A stretch of 14,285 bases of DNA from Rhodospirillales bacterium (lineage in GTDB: Bacteria > Pseudomonadota > Alphaproteobacteria > Acetobacterales > Acetobacteraceae), in NCBI GenBank assembly GCA_025352915.1, contig JANXSA010000176.1:1-14285 (forward strand). Reading direction: 5' to 3'. Shown in pieces: positions 7,026-13,818 of the stretch. The translations under genes and the position numbers were made by a program. Numbering within the stretch: the first letter of the stretch is position 1; every line of letters starts with the position of its first letter. The notes beneath the pieces are model-generated. The model saw nothing but the letters and a program-made list of their open reading frames with translations. It did no database searches and was not told the DNA's origin.

Positions 7026-7196
7026 ATGGCCTTGGCGATGCCGGTGCGGTGCGTCGTCCCTTTGGTAGCGACTGTCAGGATCGTAGTCCATCCGAGATTT
7101 GCCGGGGAGTGCAAAGATGTAGCGTTGATCGATTATTTTTCGAACGCGCTGGCGCCGCGATGGTCCTGGGGTTTCGCGCGCTCGAACATGGAATGA
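7026..7196 (+). CDS. Possible small ORF, 56 aa, with good ribosome binding site
   Basis: An ATG at 7026 follows GGAAGGA with a 3-4 nt spacer and opens a 56-codon frame ending with TGA at 7194-7196. The product has a hydrophobic N-terminal stretch (VVPLVATVRIVV) that could be a short membrane segment, and two Cys residues. It runs against the surrounding phage genes in an otherwise non-coding region. I recognise no homologue, and at this GC content such an ORF can occur by chance. Confidence 0.2.
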   Translation: MALAMPVRCVVPLVATVRIVVHPRFAGECKDVALIDYFSNALAPRWSWGFARSNME

Positions 7197-7260
7197 AACT
7201 GCTCAAACGCTACACTCCCGCACATTTGACCATCGCGACGTGTTCGGCGGGGACGAAAAA

Positions 7261-7815
7261 TCATGCCGCAAGTCCCTTCCGGGAGAGCCCGTAATGTCCG
7301 GCAAGCACGCCGAGGGCGGCGAGCAGCACCCCCTGGCTCTGGTTCGGAGCCAAGGGGCGGCCACCCCAGCCTTGGCGCAGGGCCCACTCCCGCACGGAGC
7401 ACTCGCACCCCACGACGTGCCAGACGCAGCTGCCAGCGATGCTGTCGCTACCACCCAGCGCCGCCATGGCGGTGGCCACTTTGCGGCGTGCGGCGTGGTT
7501 TTGTTCGGTGATGGTATCACCGCTGCCGCCGGGGATGCGGATCAGCGGCATCGAGCGTAGCGTGTCCAGAGCGGCCGCCCGGAACTGCCGACGGAACAGC
7601 ACGCCAGCATCGTGCATCTCGGGCGTGATGGTGCCATTGGTCAGCATCACACCCAGCGTGTCGAAGGCGCGATGGTGGCTGACCGTCGTCCCGCTGTCCG
7701 GATCGACGTCGAGCCTGGCGGCCTCGAAGCCGCCGTGTTGCTTGCGCCATGCGGTGGGCTTCGAGAGATCGTCGGCGGGCTGCGTGGTGGACTTGCGATT
7801 GCGTTTAGCGGCCAT
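7261..7815 (-). CDS. DUF6456-like phage protein
   Basis: 184 aa. The N-terminus is basic and hydrophilic (AAKRNRKSTTQPADDLSKP). The body carries FDTLGVMLTNGTITPEMHDAGVLFRRQFRAA-like helices, a predicted turn at IRIPGGSG, then GCECSVREWA and a C-terminal helix GVLLAALGVLAGHYGL. That layout (a region starting at an input helix and ending in a helix with AxHYGL) resembles the DUF6456 family of alphaproteobacteria, of unknown function and probably DNA-associated. The start is decided by GGAGGATCGAACCATG: the ATG at 7815 has GGAGG eight nt upstream. Upstream in-frame codons to 8022 only shadow the 80-aa gene. It overlaps that gene by 11 nt, so they are co-translated. Confidence 0.8.
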   Translation of the reverse strand: MAAKRNRKSTTQPADDLSKPTAWRKQHGGFEAARLDVDPDSGTTVSHHRAFDTLGVMLTNGTITPEMHDAGVLFRRQFRAAALDTLRSMPLIRIPGGSGDTITEQNHAARRKVATAMAALGGSDSIAGSCVWHVVGCECSVREWALRQGWGGRPLAPNQSQGVLLAALGVLAGHYGLSRKGLAA

Positions 7816-8047
7816 GGTTCGATCCTCCATTGCGTGGGCCCCAGCGGCGCACGGCTTCGTTGGTGACGGCCTGGCGGAGCCAGGGGTCGGTGATGTCATC
7901 GAGGGCGAGGGAGACCACCCCCTGGTCGCGCCAGACGCGCCGGCGCAGGGCCTCCATCTCGGGGCTGCTGGCGGGGCTGCGTGTGCCGCGGTCGAGGCTG
8001 CTGCGGGGTGGGCGGGGTGCACCGGGCAGGGTCATGGGGGGCGCCAT
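7805..8047 (-). CDS. Small phage hypothetical protein, 80 aa
   Basis: The N-terminal 30 residues are Pro/Ser/Arg-rich and probably disordered. The conserved-looking part is residues 31-72: MEALRRRVWRDQGVVSL, then ALDDITDPWLRQAVTNEAVRRWG, an amphipathic helix. I do not recognise a named family. The ATG at 8047 has a GGGGGG run nine nt upstream (8057-8062) that may serve as ribosome binding site; ATGs at 8035 and 7957 lack a good one. Its last 11 nt overlap the next gene, so the two form a pair. First gene downstream of the AT-rich island. Confidence 0.65.
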   Translation of the reverse strand: MAPPMTLPGAPRPPRSSLDRGTRSPASSPEMEALRRRVWRDQGVVSLALDDITDPWLRQAVTNEAVRRWGPRNGGSNHGR

Positions 8048-8252
8048 CTATACAATCCCCCCAGGCGGCACGGAACCCCCCTCTACCCCCTTGATATATA
8101 TATTATATATAATTTTGTTATTATGTATAGGAGTGTCTCTCCCCCAGGCCGTGCACGTGTAAGGAGGGGTCATACCCCTGCGCCCGCGCACGTAAACACA
8201 AAACCCACAAAAGCTATTTATCAATGGGTTATGGATATGGGTCTGGATTTCG
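8048..8252. promoter_or_regulatory. AT-rich island with palindromes, promoter or origin candidate
   Basis: This gap separates the primase-polymerase gene from the small-gene pair. At 8091-8130 lie about 40 nt of almost pure A/T (TTGATATATATATTATATAT and on), in sharp contrast to the GC-rich surroundings. It includes TATAAT on the minus strand at 8107-8102, but no matching -35 box. Beside it are AGGGGTCATACCCCT (8165-8179, 6-nt arms) and CGTGCACG (8150-8157). Minus-strand G-runs at 8086-8090, 8076-8081 and 8057-8062 would lie in the leader of the 8047 gene. A leftward promoter is the simplest reading; a phage origin unwinding element is an alternative. Confidence 0.5.
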
Positions 8253-10511
8253 TTAATCATCGTCAGCACTCTCCTCGCCCGGCTCGTCGCCGGGGGTATG
8301 GACCAGGACGTAGCGGGGGCCTGGCGGTCGGCCTGCACCGCTGTGGGGAGGCGGCTGGGTCTCGATGACCACGCCATTCACCACCAGGGCGTCGATCACC
8401 TCGCTGAACTCGCGGGCGGCCAGCTTCAAACCCTTGTGGAACATGTCGCGCCGGCTGCACGGGCCATGCTTCCCGATGATGTCGATGGCCTTGTTCATGC
8501 GCACCTCGAACTCGCTGTCCGCCAGGAAGCGCTGGGCGTCGCGTAGCACCGTCCGCGTGCAGTGCTCGGCGAGCGCCCATCCCCATGACAGGTCGGCCTC
8601 GGTGATCTCCGGATGAGTTGGATTTCGGCTAATGGCGCAGATCAGCGCCAGCTTGGTGGCGTTCTCGCCCAGGCGGTTGACGATGGCGGCTTGCGGCGTG
8701 CCGGCCACCCGCCTTGCCCAGACGTCCTCATCTGCCAGCTTGCGATCCTGGAGGATTTCCGCCGCGGGCGTCATGGCGACGGTGAAGGGCGTCGGCTCCT
8801 CGGTGGACGCCATGGGCACGACATGGATATCGGGGAGGTTGCCAGTTGGCGGTGGGTCGCCCTGCCCACGTGGTATTGCTTTCAGCGCCTCGAGCAGAGC
8901 GGGGGATGGCGTGATGATGCCGGCATCGCGGTTGCGATCGGGGCGGTCAGTATCAGTGACGAATACCAGGAAGCGCGCGAGCGAGCCATCCATCATCGCG
9001 CCGCCCTCCAGGGCCTTCCAGAACGTGGAGGGCGTGGTGGTGCCGTAGAAGCTGACGCAGGGCTGGTGAATGTCGACGCGCGGCGCGTCCTTCTTGTTGG
9101 CGTATTCGGTGCCGCGGTAGATGCCCTTGGCCCGGCTGTAGAGTTTCATCAGTTCGGACCAGATGTCCGCCTTATGGGCCGGCGCCTTGCCCCCGGTGAC
9201 GCTGTGCAGGAACAGGCCGAACTCGTCGATCTGGAACAATCGCGCCGGGTGCTGTTCCAACGCCGACAGCATGCCGCGTCCCGATGCGAGGTTTTCACCA
9301 CCGAGGTAGCGCTCCAGCCCAGCGAGGTCGAAGCAGCGCCGAATTACCTCCGGTGCGTGATCTTTCCCTCCACCACTCTCTGCCACGGCGGCGATGTAGA
9401 CGTTGGTCCGCAGATCGGTTCGGCTGCGGTACTGCCGCCCGGCAAGCACGCCGATGGCGCAGATCGCGGCGCCCAGGGCCAGGAACGGCTGCGGCCGCAG
9501 CGCGGTCCTCACGCATTCCTCGACCAGCATCTGCAACACACCACCGGGCTGCATGATCTCCGGCGGAACGACGAGCGGCTTGGCCTGCTGCTTCGCCCGG
9601 TTGGCATAGAGCGACGTCAGGAACTGCGCAGCAGGATGGACTGCTTCCGGCACGGGAGCGGGCACATGCTGCGGCTGCGCCATACCCTCCTGGAACGCCC
9701 GCCGGAGTGTCTGCTGCGCTGCGCGCTGGTCGCGGCATAGCGGTAGTAGAGATGACAGCGCGTCGCTCAGCGCGCGCCATGCGATGCTCTCGTCCAGATG
9801 CCCTGCGGATACGATGCCACCGATGGCGAAGGCAGCCTCGTTGACGGCGTGATGCTTGCCGCCATCTGGTGCATTGCGGATCTGCTCGCATCTCTCGTCC
9901 AGCGCCACCCGTCCGATGGCGCTGCCCGCGTGCTCCAGTCTTGGGCGATGCGCGACAGGGGCGGACGGCGGCACGGATTGGCGTAGCAGGGACGGCAGGA
10001 GCCAGTCTGGAACGTCGGCCACCTCGGCGTCGTTCACCACCTCATAGCCGGGCGAAGGTGGCGCGATGACGTATCCACCATCTCCGCGCACGTCGATGCC
10101 GGGTGCGATCTTGCTGGCGCTGTTGCGGACCGGCTTTTCGGGCCAGTGGAAATAGAGGTGCAGACCGCCGGAGGCCGTGCGCACGGTCCAGGTCTGCGGC
10201 AGCCGGTGGCTGTTGGCATCGAGCCATGCTTGGCCTTCTCGGCCGCCCTTGACGTCCACGTCCACGATTACCACCGCCGTCACTTCTCCGGTCGGCATTC
10301 CGATCATGACGGCGGCGCGGTTGGCGAACAGGCGACGGATCATGGCAGGGTCGGCGGTGGCGTCCTTGAAGCCGTGCCGCGTCAGGGGCCGCTTGTTGGA
10401 ATCGCAGGGAAACACTGGCACGCCTAACGCCATGGCGGCCTCTGCCAGGCCAGCACCGCCTCCTGGCTGGTGCTTTGCCGCATGTTCCTGAAACTGGTTG
10501 CGGTCGTTCAT
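8253..10511 (-). CDS. Primase-polymerase / helicase fusion (PrimPol N-terminus, AAA-type C-terminus)
   Basis: 752 aa replication protein that probably primes and unwinds DNA at the fork. The N-terminal PrimPol-like domain (about 20-180) has VFPCDSNKRPLT, the catalytic DVD (D84, D86), SGGLHLYFHWP (H118) and RGDGGYVIAPPSP (142-154), matching bifunctional DNA primase/polymerase proteins. Residues 200-300 are a helical linker. The C-terminal ATPase region resembles DUF3987/YfjI-type helicases, with a P-loop-like AESGGGKDH (K383) and Walker B FQIDEFG (428-430), then SFYGTTTPSTFW and DGSLARFLVF. The last 70 residues look like a winged-helix end. The P-loop has Asp where Ser/Thr is usual. The ATG at 10511 overlaps the DUF6511 stop as ATGA. 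The frame is open to 10631 but there it only shadows that gene. Confidence 0.9.
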   Translation of the reverse strand: MNDRNQFQEHAAKHQPGGGAGLAEAAMALGVPVFPCDSNKRPLTRHGFKDATADPAMIRRLFANRAAVMIGMPTGEVTAVVIVDVDVKGGREGQAWLDANSHRLPQTWTVRTASGGLHLYFHWPEKPVRNSASKIAPGIDVRGDGGYVIAPPSPGYEVVNDAEVADVPDWLLPSLLRQSVPPSAPVAHRPRLEHAGSAIGRVALDERCEQIRNAPDGGKHHAVNEAAFAIGGIVSAGHLDESIAWRALSDALSSLLPLCRDQRAAQQTLRRAFQEGMAQPQHVPAPVPEAVHPAAQFLTSLYANRAKQQAKPLVVPPEIMQPGGVLQMLVEECVRTALRPQPFLALGAAICAIGVLAGRQYRSRTDLRTNVYIAAVAESGGGKDHAPEVIRRCFDLAGLERYLGGENLASGRGMLSALEQHPARLFQIDEFGLFLHSVTGGKAPAHKADIWSELMKLYSRAKGIYRGTEYANKKDAPRVDIHQPCVSFYGTTTPSTFWKALEGGAMMDGSLARFLVFVTDTDRPDRNRDAGIITPSPALLEALKAIPRGQGDPPPTGNLPDIHVVPMASTEEPTPFTVAMTPAAEILQDRKLADEDVWARRVAGTPQAAIVNRLGENATKLALICAISRNPTHPEITEADLSWGWALAEHCTRTVLRDAQRFLADSEFEVRMNKAIDIIGKHGPCSRRDMFHKGLKLAAREFSEVIDALVVNGVVIETQPPPHSGAGRPPGPRYVLVHTPGDEPGEESADDD

Positions 10512-10858
10512 CCTGGCAGCCCCTGCACCTTGCCGGCCGCGTCGTTGACCGCGATCTGTTGCTCGATCAGCGCATCGACATATCCGCCGCAGATGACGTC
10601 GATGAAGGCGGCCCACTCGGCCGGCGACCACACCGCCATGTCGGTGCGGCCGATTGCATCGATGAATTCACCGGCGCGATCGCCCGCGCGGCGCATCGCA
10701 GTCAGCTCATAGGGATTGGGATCGATCATGCGGCGCTCCTTCCAGATTTCGAGGCAGACCCGCGAGCATGTCGGGACGGTCCAATGCATCCGCAGCGCGC
10801 GCTCGCGGCGGAACCAGTCCCAATGGCGGGCGAGGCGTGGGCAGGTGCGGCATCTCAC
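10508..10858 (-). CDS. DUF6511 zinc-finger protein
   Basis: 116 aa from a GTG start. The N-terminus has a likely zinc site: C3-x2-C6 and C31-x3-C35 (RCRTCPR and PTCSRVC). The C-terminal part, MIDPNPYELTAMRRAGDRAG through AVWSPAEWAAFIDVICGGYVDAL, matches the DUF6511 pattern of phage-associated proteins of unknown function. The GTG at 10858-10856 overlaps the previous stop as GTGA, with AGG about seven nt upstream, and only this start keeps the zinc finger. A second in-frame ATG at 10729 has AAGGAG six nt upstream, a stronger ribosome binding site, and would give a 73-aa form without the finger. Its stop overlaps the primase-polymerase start. Confidence 0.82.
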   Translation of the reverse strand: MRCRTCPRLARHWDWFRRERALRMHWTVPTCSRVCLEIWKERRMIDPNPYELTAMRRAGDRAGEFIDAIGRTDMAVWSPAEWAAFIDVICGGYVDALIEQQIAVNDAAGKVQGLPG

Positions 10859-11298
10859 TCGCTCGCCTGCGGCTGCTGGGCCTTCTTCGCGGCGCGGCGC
10901 TCGCGGCGACCGGCATTGATCCTGTCGCGGTTTGCGGCGAAGTACGCTGCGGTCTTCACGCGGTTGGCTTCGCGCGTCTTCTCCACGTTTGCTGCGGCGC
11001 GCCCTGCTCTACGGGCAATCGCTAGATCGGGGTTGTCTTGGTTCCAGCGGCGACGCTGCTCGCGGACCTCTGCCTGGTTCTTCTGGTACCAACTACTATT
11101 GTTCTTCTTTACCCGCTCCGCGTTTTCAGCGCGCCAGACGCGGCAGCGTTCGCGAACCTTTGCCGGGTTCTTCGCGGCACAACGGCGCGCAGCCTCGCGC
11201 TTCTGCTTTTTTCGCGCCTCCGCCTTCTCTTCTGGTGTCGGGGGCGCGGGCTCTACGACGGGTTCGAATAGCCTCTTCCAGGGAGCCTGCTGGTCCAT
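10855..11298 (-). CDS. Basic 15-residue-repeat protein
   Basis: 147 aa, very rich in Lys, Arg, Ala and Asn, with no recognisable enzyme motif. Residues 41-115 are five 15-residue repeats: AAKNPAKVRERCRVW (41-55), RAENAERVKKNNSSW (56-70), YQKNQAEVREQRRRW (71-85), NQDNPDLAIARRAGR (86-100) and AAANVEKTREANRVK (101-115). A sixth degenerate copy, AANRDRINAGRRERR, is at 121-135. The pattern is xxxNPxxVRxxxRxW. Such repeats are known to me as DNA-contacting or linker repeats next to HNH endonucleases in phages; here no HNH domain follows. A helical nucleic-acid-binding role is inference. It starts with TGATG overlap on the helicase stop, GAGG upstream, and ends in GTGA overlap with DUF6511. Confidence 0.8.
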   Translation of the reverse strand: MDQQAPWKRLFEPVVEPAPPTPEEKAEARKKQKREAARRCAAKNPAKVRERCRVWRAENAERVKKNNSSWYQKNQAEVREQRRRWNQDNPDLAIARRAGRAAANVEKTREANRVKTAAYFAANRDRINAGRRERRAAKKAQQPQASE

Positions 11299-12881
11299 CA
11301 GACAAACCTCATATTGACGATCTCAGTGTATTGGCCAACCGGCTTGGCCTGGATCGCCAGCGGCTTGCGCAGGTGGTCGGTCAGCTCCAGCGCTTCCTTG
11401 ACCGTCCTCGGTACGGGGGTGTCGCTAGCGCAGCGCGCCCACCATCTGACCGCCTTTTCACGGGCGAACCCGCTGTGCTCTAAGCACACCCACTCGCTGT
11501 GGCGGGCGAGGCCGCAATCGTAGGTGACGCGCAGCGAGGCCGGCTTGCCTGGCTTTTCGTGGCGGGTGTAGGTGACGCCGGTGACGTCGCACCAGCTGGC
11601 CTGGATCTGCGTCGAGAGCAGCGCATTGGACGCCGCTTTCGCCGACACCTTCACCACCGGCGGTGGAAACTCGTGATCGCACTCGATGCAGTGCCGCGCG
11701 CTGGCGTGGTTGATGGTCTGGCATTCGGGGCAGACTTTGATGGGCGCCTCGCCGTCGCCCGCGGGTTCCTTCTTCCTTCCGTCCACCGTATCGATCGGAC
11801 CGTGCCGGGCCGTGTTGCCGGCGAAGTCGAGCACCAGGCAGTCCTCCTTGCCCTCGGCGAGGCGGGTGCCGCGCCCGACCATCTGGACGTAGAGGCCAAC
11901 GCTCTTGGTCGGGCGCAGCAGGGCGATCAGGTCGACGCCAGGGGCGTCGAAGCCGGTGGTCAGCACATTGGCGTTGGTGACGCAGCGCAGCCGCCCCGCC
12001 TTGAACGCGGTCAGGATCTGGTCGCGCTCCGGCCCGGGCGTATCGCCCGTCACCGTCTCCGCGGAGACGTCATGTTCGCGGATGGCATCACGGACGTGCC
12101 GTGCGTGGGCAACGCCGGAGCAAAACACCAGCCAGGAGCCGCGGCCGTCACCGTGGCGGACGATCTCCTCGACGGCGGCGCGCGTCACCTCGTCGCGATC
12201 GACCGCGGCCTCCAGGTCCTTGGCAATGAACTCGCCACCGCGGGTGCCGACGCCGCCGACGTCGAGTTGGGTCTCGGTCTGCTTCGGGACGACCGGGCAG
12301 AGATAGCCCTGCTGGATCATGTCCAGCACCGGCACATCGTAGGCGATGTCGGTGAACAGGCGGTCCTTGCCCTCGTGCAGCATCCCGCTGTCGAGGCGGT
12401 AGGGCGTGGCAGTGAAGCCGACGACCTTGAGCAGGCCGGCATTGATCTCGTTCAACTGCGTCACGAATGAACGGTACATACCGCTGTCGCTGCGCCCGAG
12501 CAGGTGCGCCTCGTCGATCAGCACCAGGTCGCAGCGCTGCACGCGGCTGGCATGGCGATGGATGGACTGGATGCCGGCGAACAGGACCTGCGCGCGGATA
12601 TCGCGGCGTGACAGCCCGGCCGAATAGATGCCGGCTGGCGCTTCGGGCCAGGCGCGCATCAGCGCCAGGAAATTCTGCTGAATCAATTCCCGGACGTGCG
12701 TGAGTACCAAGACCCGTGTGTCGCTGTAGCTTTCGATCGCCTCGCGGATGAAGCCCGCAAGACACAGGCTCTTTCCTGTACCGGTCGGCATCACCACCAA
12801 GGGATTGCCGGACTGTTCAGCGAAATAGCCATAGAGCGCGTCGATGGCGGCGCGCTGATACGGGCGCAGGGTGATCGTCAT
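11298..12881 (-). CDS. DEAH-box superfamily 2 helicase with C-terminal zinc motif
   Basis: 527 aa ATP-dependent helicase/translocase, probably acting in phage replication or recombination. Helicase motifs in order: Q-like LRPYQRAA (about 5-12), motif I MPTGTGKS (31-38), VLTHVRELI (Ia), motif II LIDEAH (121-126), motif III FTATPYR (156-162), then the second RecA lobe with WLVFCSG (250-256), TTGFDAPGVDLIALLRP (308-324) and motif VI QMVGRGTR (333-340). A zinc ribbon CPEC (384-387)/CIEC (398-401) follows, then a conserved-looking C-terminus of ~120 residues of unknown role. The start ATG at 12881 overlaps the nuclease stop as ATGA. The open frame to 13157 only shadows the nuclease gene. Resembles the ResIII/UvrB-type helicases of phage replication modules. 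Confidence 0.92.
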   Translation of the reverse strand: MTITLRPYQRAAIDALYGYFAEQSGNPLVVMPTGTGKSLCLAGFIREAIESYSDTRVLVLTHVRELIQQNFLALMRAWPEAPAGIYSAGLSRRDIRAQVLFAGIQSIHRHASRVQRCDLVLIDEAHLLGRSDSGMYRSFVTQLNEINAGLLKVVGFTATPYRLDSGMLHEGKDRLFTDIAYDVPVLDMIQQGYLCPVVPKQTETQLDVGGVGTRGGEFIAKDLEAAVDRDEVTRAAVEEIVRHGDGRGSWLVFCSGVAHARHVRDAIREHDVSAETVTGDTPGPERDQILTAFKAGRLRCVTNANVLTTGFDAPGVDLIALLRPTKSVGLYVQMVGRGTRLAEGKEDCLVLDFAGNTARHGPIDTVDGRKKEPAGDGEAPIKVCPECQTINHASARHCIECDHEFPPPVVKVSAKAASNALLSTQIQASWCDVTGVTYTRHEKPGKPASLRVTYDCGLARHSEWVCLEHSGFAREKAVRWWARCASDTPVPRTVKEALELTDHLRKPLAIQAKPVGQYTEIVNMRFV

Positions 12882-13807
12882 GCCGGCACCCCATCGCGCC
12901 AAGTGCTGCCGTCCGGCATGCGGTAACTGACCCAGTCCTCGCCGGCGTCGACCTGCTCGCCGTGGACAAGGTCGGGGATCAGCAGGTGGGCGGCGCAGCC
13001 GGTGGCCTGGTCCTGGGCGGACAGCGCGGTGTCGTGCCGCGTGCAGTGCCACCGGCCATCGGCGACGGCGGTGGCGTGCAGGCAGGAACGGCAATGCCGC
13101 TTTGGCACCGCGTCGCCATGGCAGACGGCGTGGTGATCGCAGAACCGGCACTGCCACCAGGCCGGGTCATCGCTGATCCGCGCCGGCGGCCGCGCCGCGG
13201 TGATGATCCGCTCGGCCTTCACGAGCAGGCGCAGTCCGACCTCAACATCGGCGTGAATGCGCTCCTGGTAGAGTTCGTCTGTGTTCTTGTTGACCGCCAG
13301 GTAGAACGCGCGGTCGAGCCCGGCGAGGTGCATGTAGACCTGCATCTGCGCCCAGTGCGCCGGTTTGGACGTGGCGACGCCGTCCTTCTGCAGGGCGAGG
13401 AAGGACTTCTCGCTGTGCGTCTTGAATTCGCAGACGTGCCAGGTCTTCGGTGCCTCGGGGAACCCGATCGCCACCGCGTCCATGCTGCCGCCAAAGTGAC
13501 CGGAGGCGTCGCGCAGTGTCCACTGCCGCCCGGTGTTCGGATCGAGATCGAGCACGGTGACGCCGATGCGGCACAGGTTGGCGACGAAGCGCGCCTCCGC
13601 CAGGTTCCCGGTCTCGAACAACCGCAGCAGCCGGCCGGTATGGCGCGCCCGGCTCGCCCAGCGAAAGCCGTACCAGATGGCCCGGTCGCAGGCACCGCCG
13701 ATCACCGACGCGCCGAGATGGGTGCGATGCCCATTCGACGCGTCGGCCTCGTAGGCGGCGTAGATCGCCGTCACGGTCGGCTCGGCAGGAGGGGGGAGCA
13801 GCGCCAC
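12878..13807 (-). CDS. RecB-like PD-(D/E)XK exonuclease with Fe-S-type cysteines
   Basis: 309 aa, probably a DNA exonuclease producing single-stranded ends for recombination. Catalytic core: D110 in GSMDAVAIG, E127-x-K129 in CEFKTHSEKSF, and Q154 in HWAQMQVYMHLAGL. Cys40 in GGACDRAIWYG together with C220, C223 and C229 (CRFCDHHAVC) matches the four-cysteine arrangement of an Fe-S cluster in AddB/Cas4-type nucleases. CRSC (239-242), C255 and C271 form a further possible zinc finger. I prefer GTG at 13807, with TGAGGG 8-9 nt upstream; a TTG at 13813 would add two residues but has poor spacing. The stop overlaps the helicase start. Neighbours DUF669 and helicase fit a replication/recombination module. 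Confidence 0.87.
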   Translation of the reverse strand: MALLPPPAEPTVTAIYAAYEADASNGHRTHLGASVIGGACDRAIWYGFRWASRARHTGRLLRLFETGNLAEARFVANLCRIGVTVLDLDPNTGRQWTLRDASGHFGGSMDAVAIGFPEAPKTWHVCEFKTHSEKSFLALQKDGVATSKPAHWAQMQVYMHLAGLDRAFYLAVNKNTDELYQERIHADVEVGLRLLVKAERIITAARPPARISDDPAWWQCRFCDHHAVCHGDAVPKRHCRSCLHATAVADGRWHCTRHDTALSAQDQATGCAAHLLIPDLVHGEQVDAGEDWVSYRMPDGSTWRDGVPA

Positions 13808-13818
13808 GGCCAATGCCC

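Larger units (their letters stand above)
6804..7260. other. 457-nt intergenic region with repeats and palindrome
   Basis: Largest gap in the window, between the stop of the DUF6456-like gene and the SPPY methyltransferase start. The part nearest the methyltransferase (6839-6954) has the repeat cluster annotated separately. The rest (6955-7260) contains a run of T residues just after the 7261 stop on the minus strand but no stem before it. A short plus-strand ORF at 7026-7196 is listed separately. I see no tRNA and no clear -35/-10 pair, though a promoter for the methyltransferase operon probably lies here. Confidence 0.6.

Noticed and set aside
7237..7262. Rho-independent terminator after the DUF6456-like gene
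   Set aside because: There is a T-run on the minus strand right after the stop, but no stem immediately before it.
7816..8022. N-terminal extension of the DUF6456-like protein to 8022
   Set aside because: Shadows the 80-aa gene; the GGAGG site clearly selects the ATG at 7815.
8048..8377. Minus-strand ORF of 109 aa across the AT-rich island
   Set aside because: Its 5' part lies inside the primase-polymerase C-terminus in another frame, and the rest is composition-driven (Ile/Tyr from the AT tract, Gly from G-runs).
10512..10631. N-terminal extension of the primase-polymerase to 10631
   Set aside because: Arg-rich shadow of the DUF6511 gene; ATG at 10511 forms an ATGA overlap with its stop.
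12882..13157. N-terminal extension of the helicase to 13157
   Set aside because: The extension is Arg/Pro-rich shadow of the nuclease gene; ATG at 12881 overlaps the nuclease stop and starts a normal helicase N-terminus.
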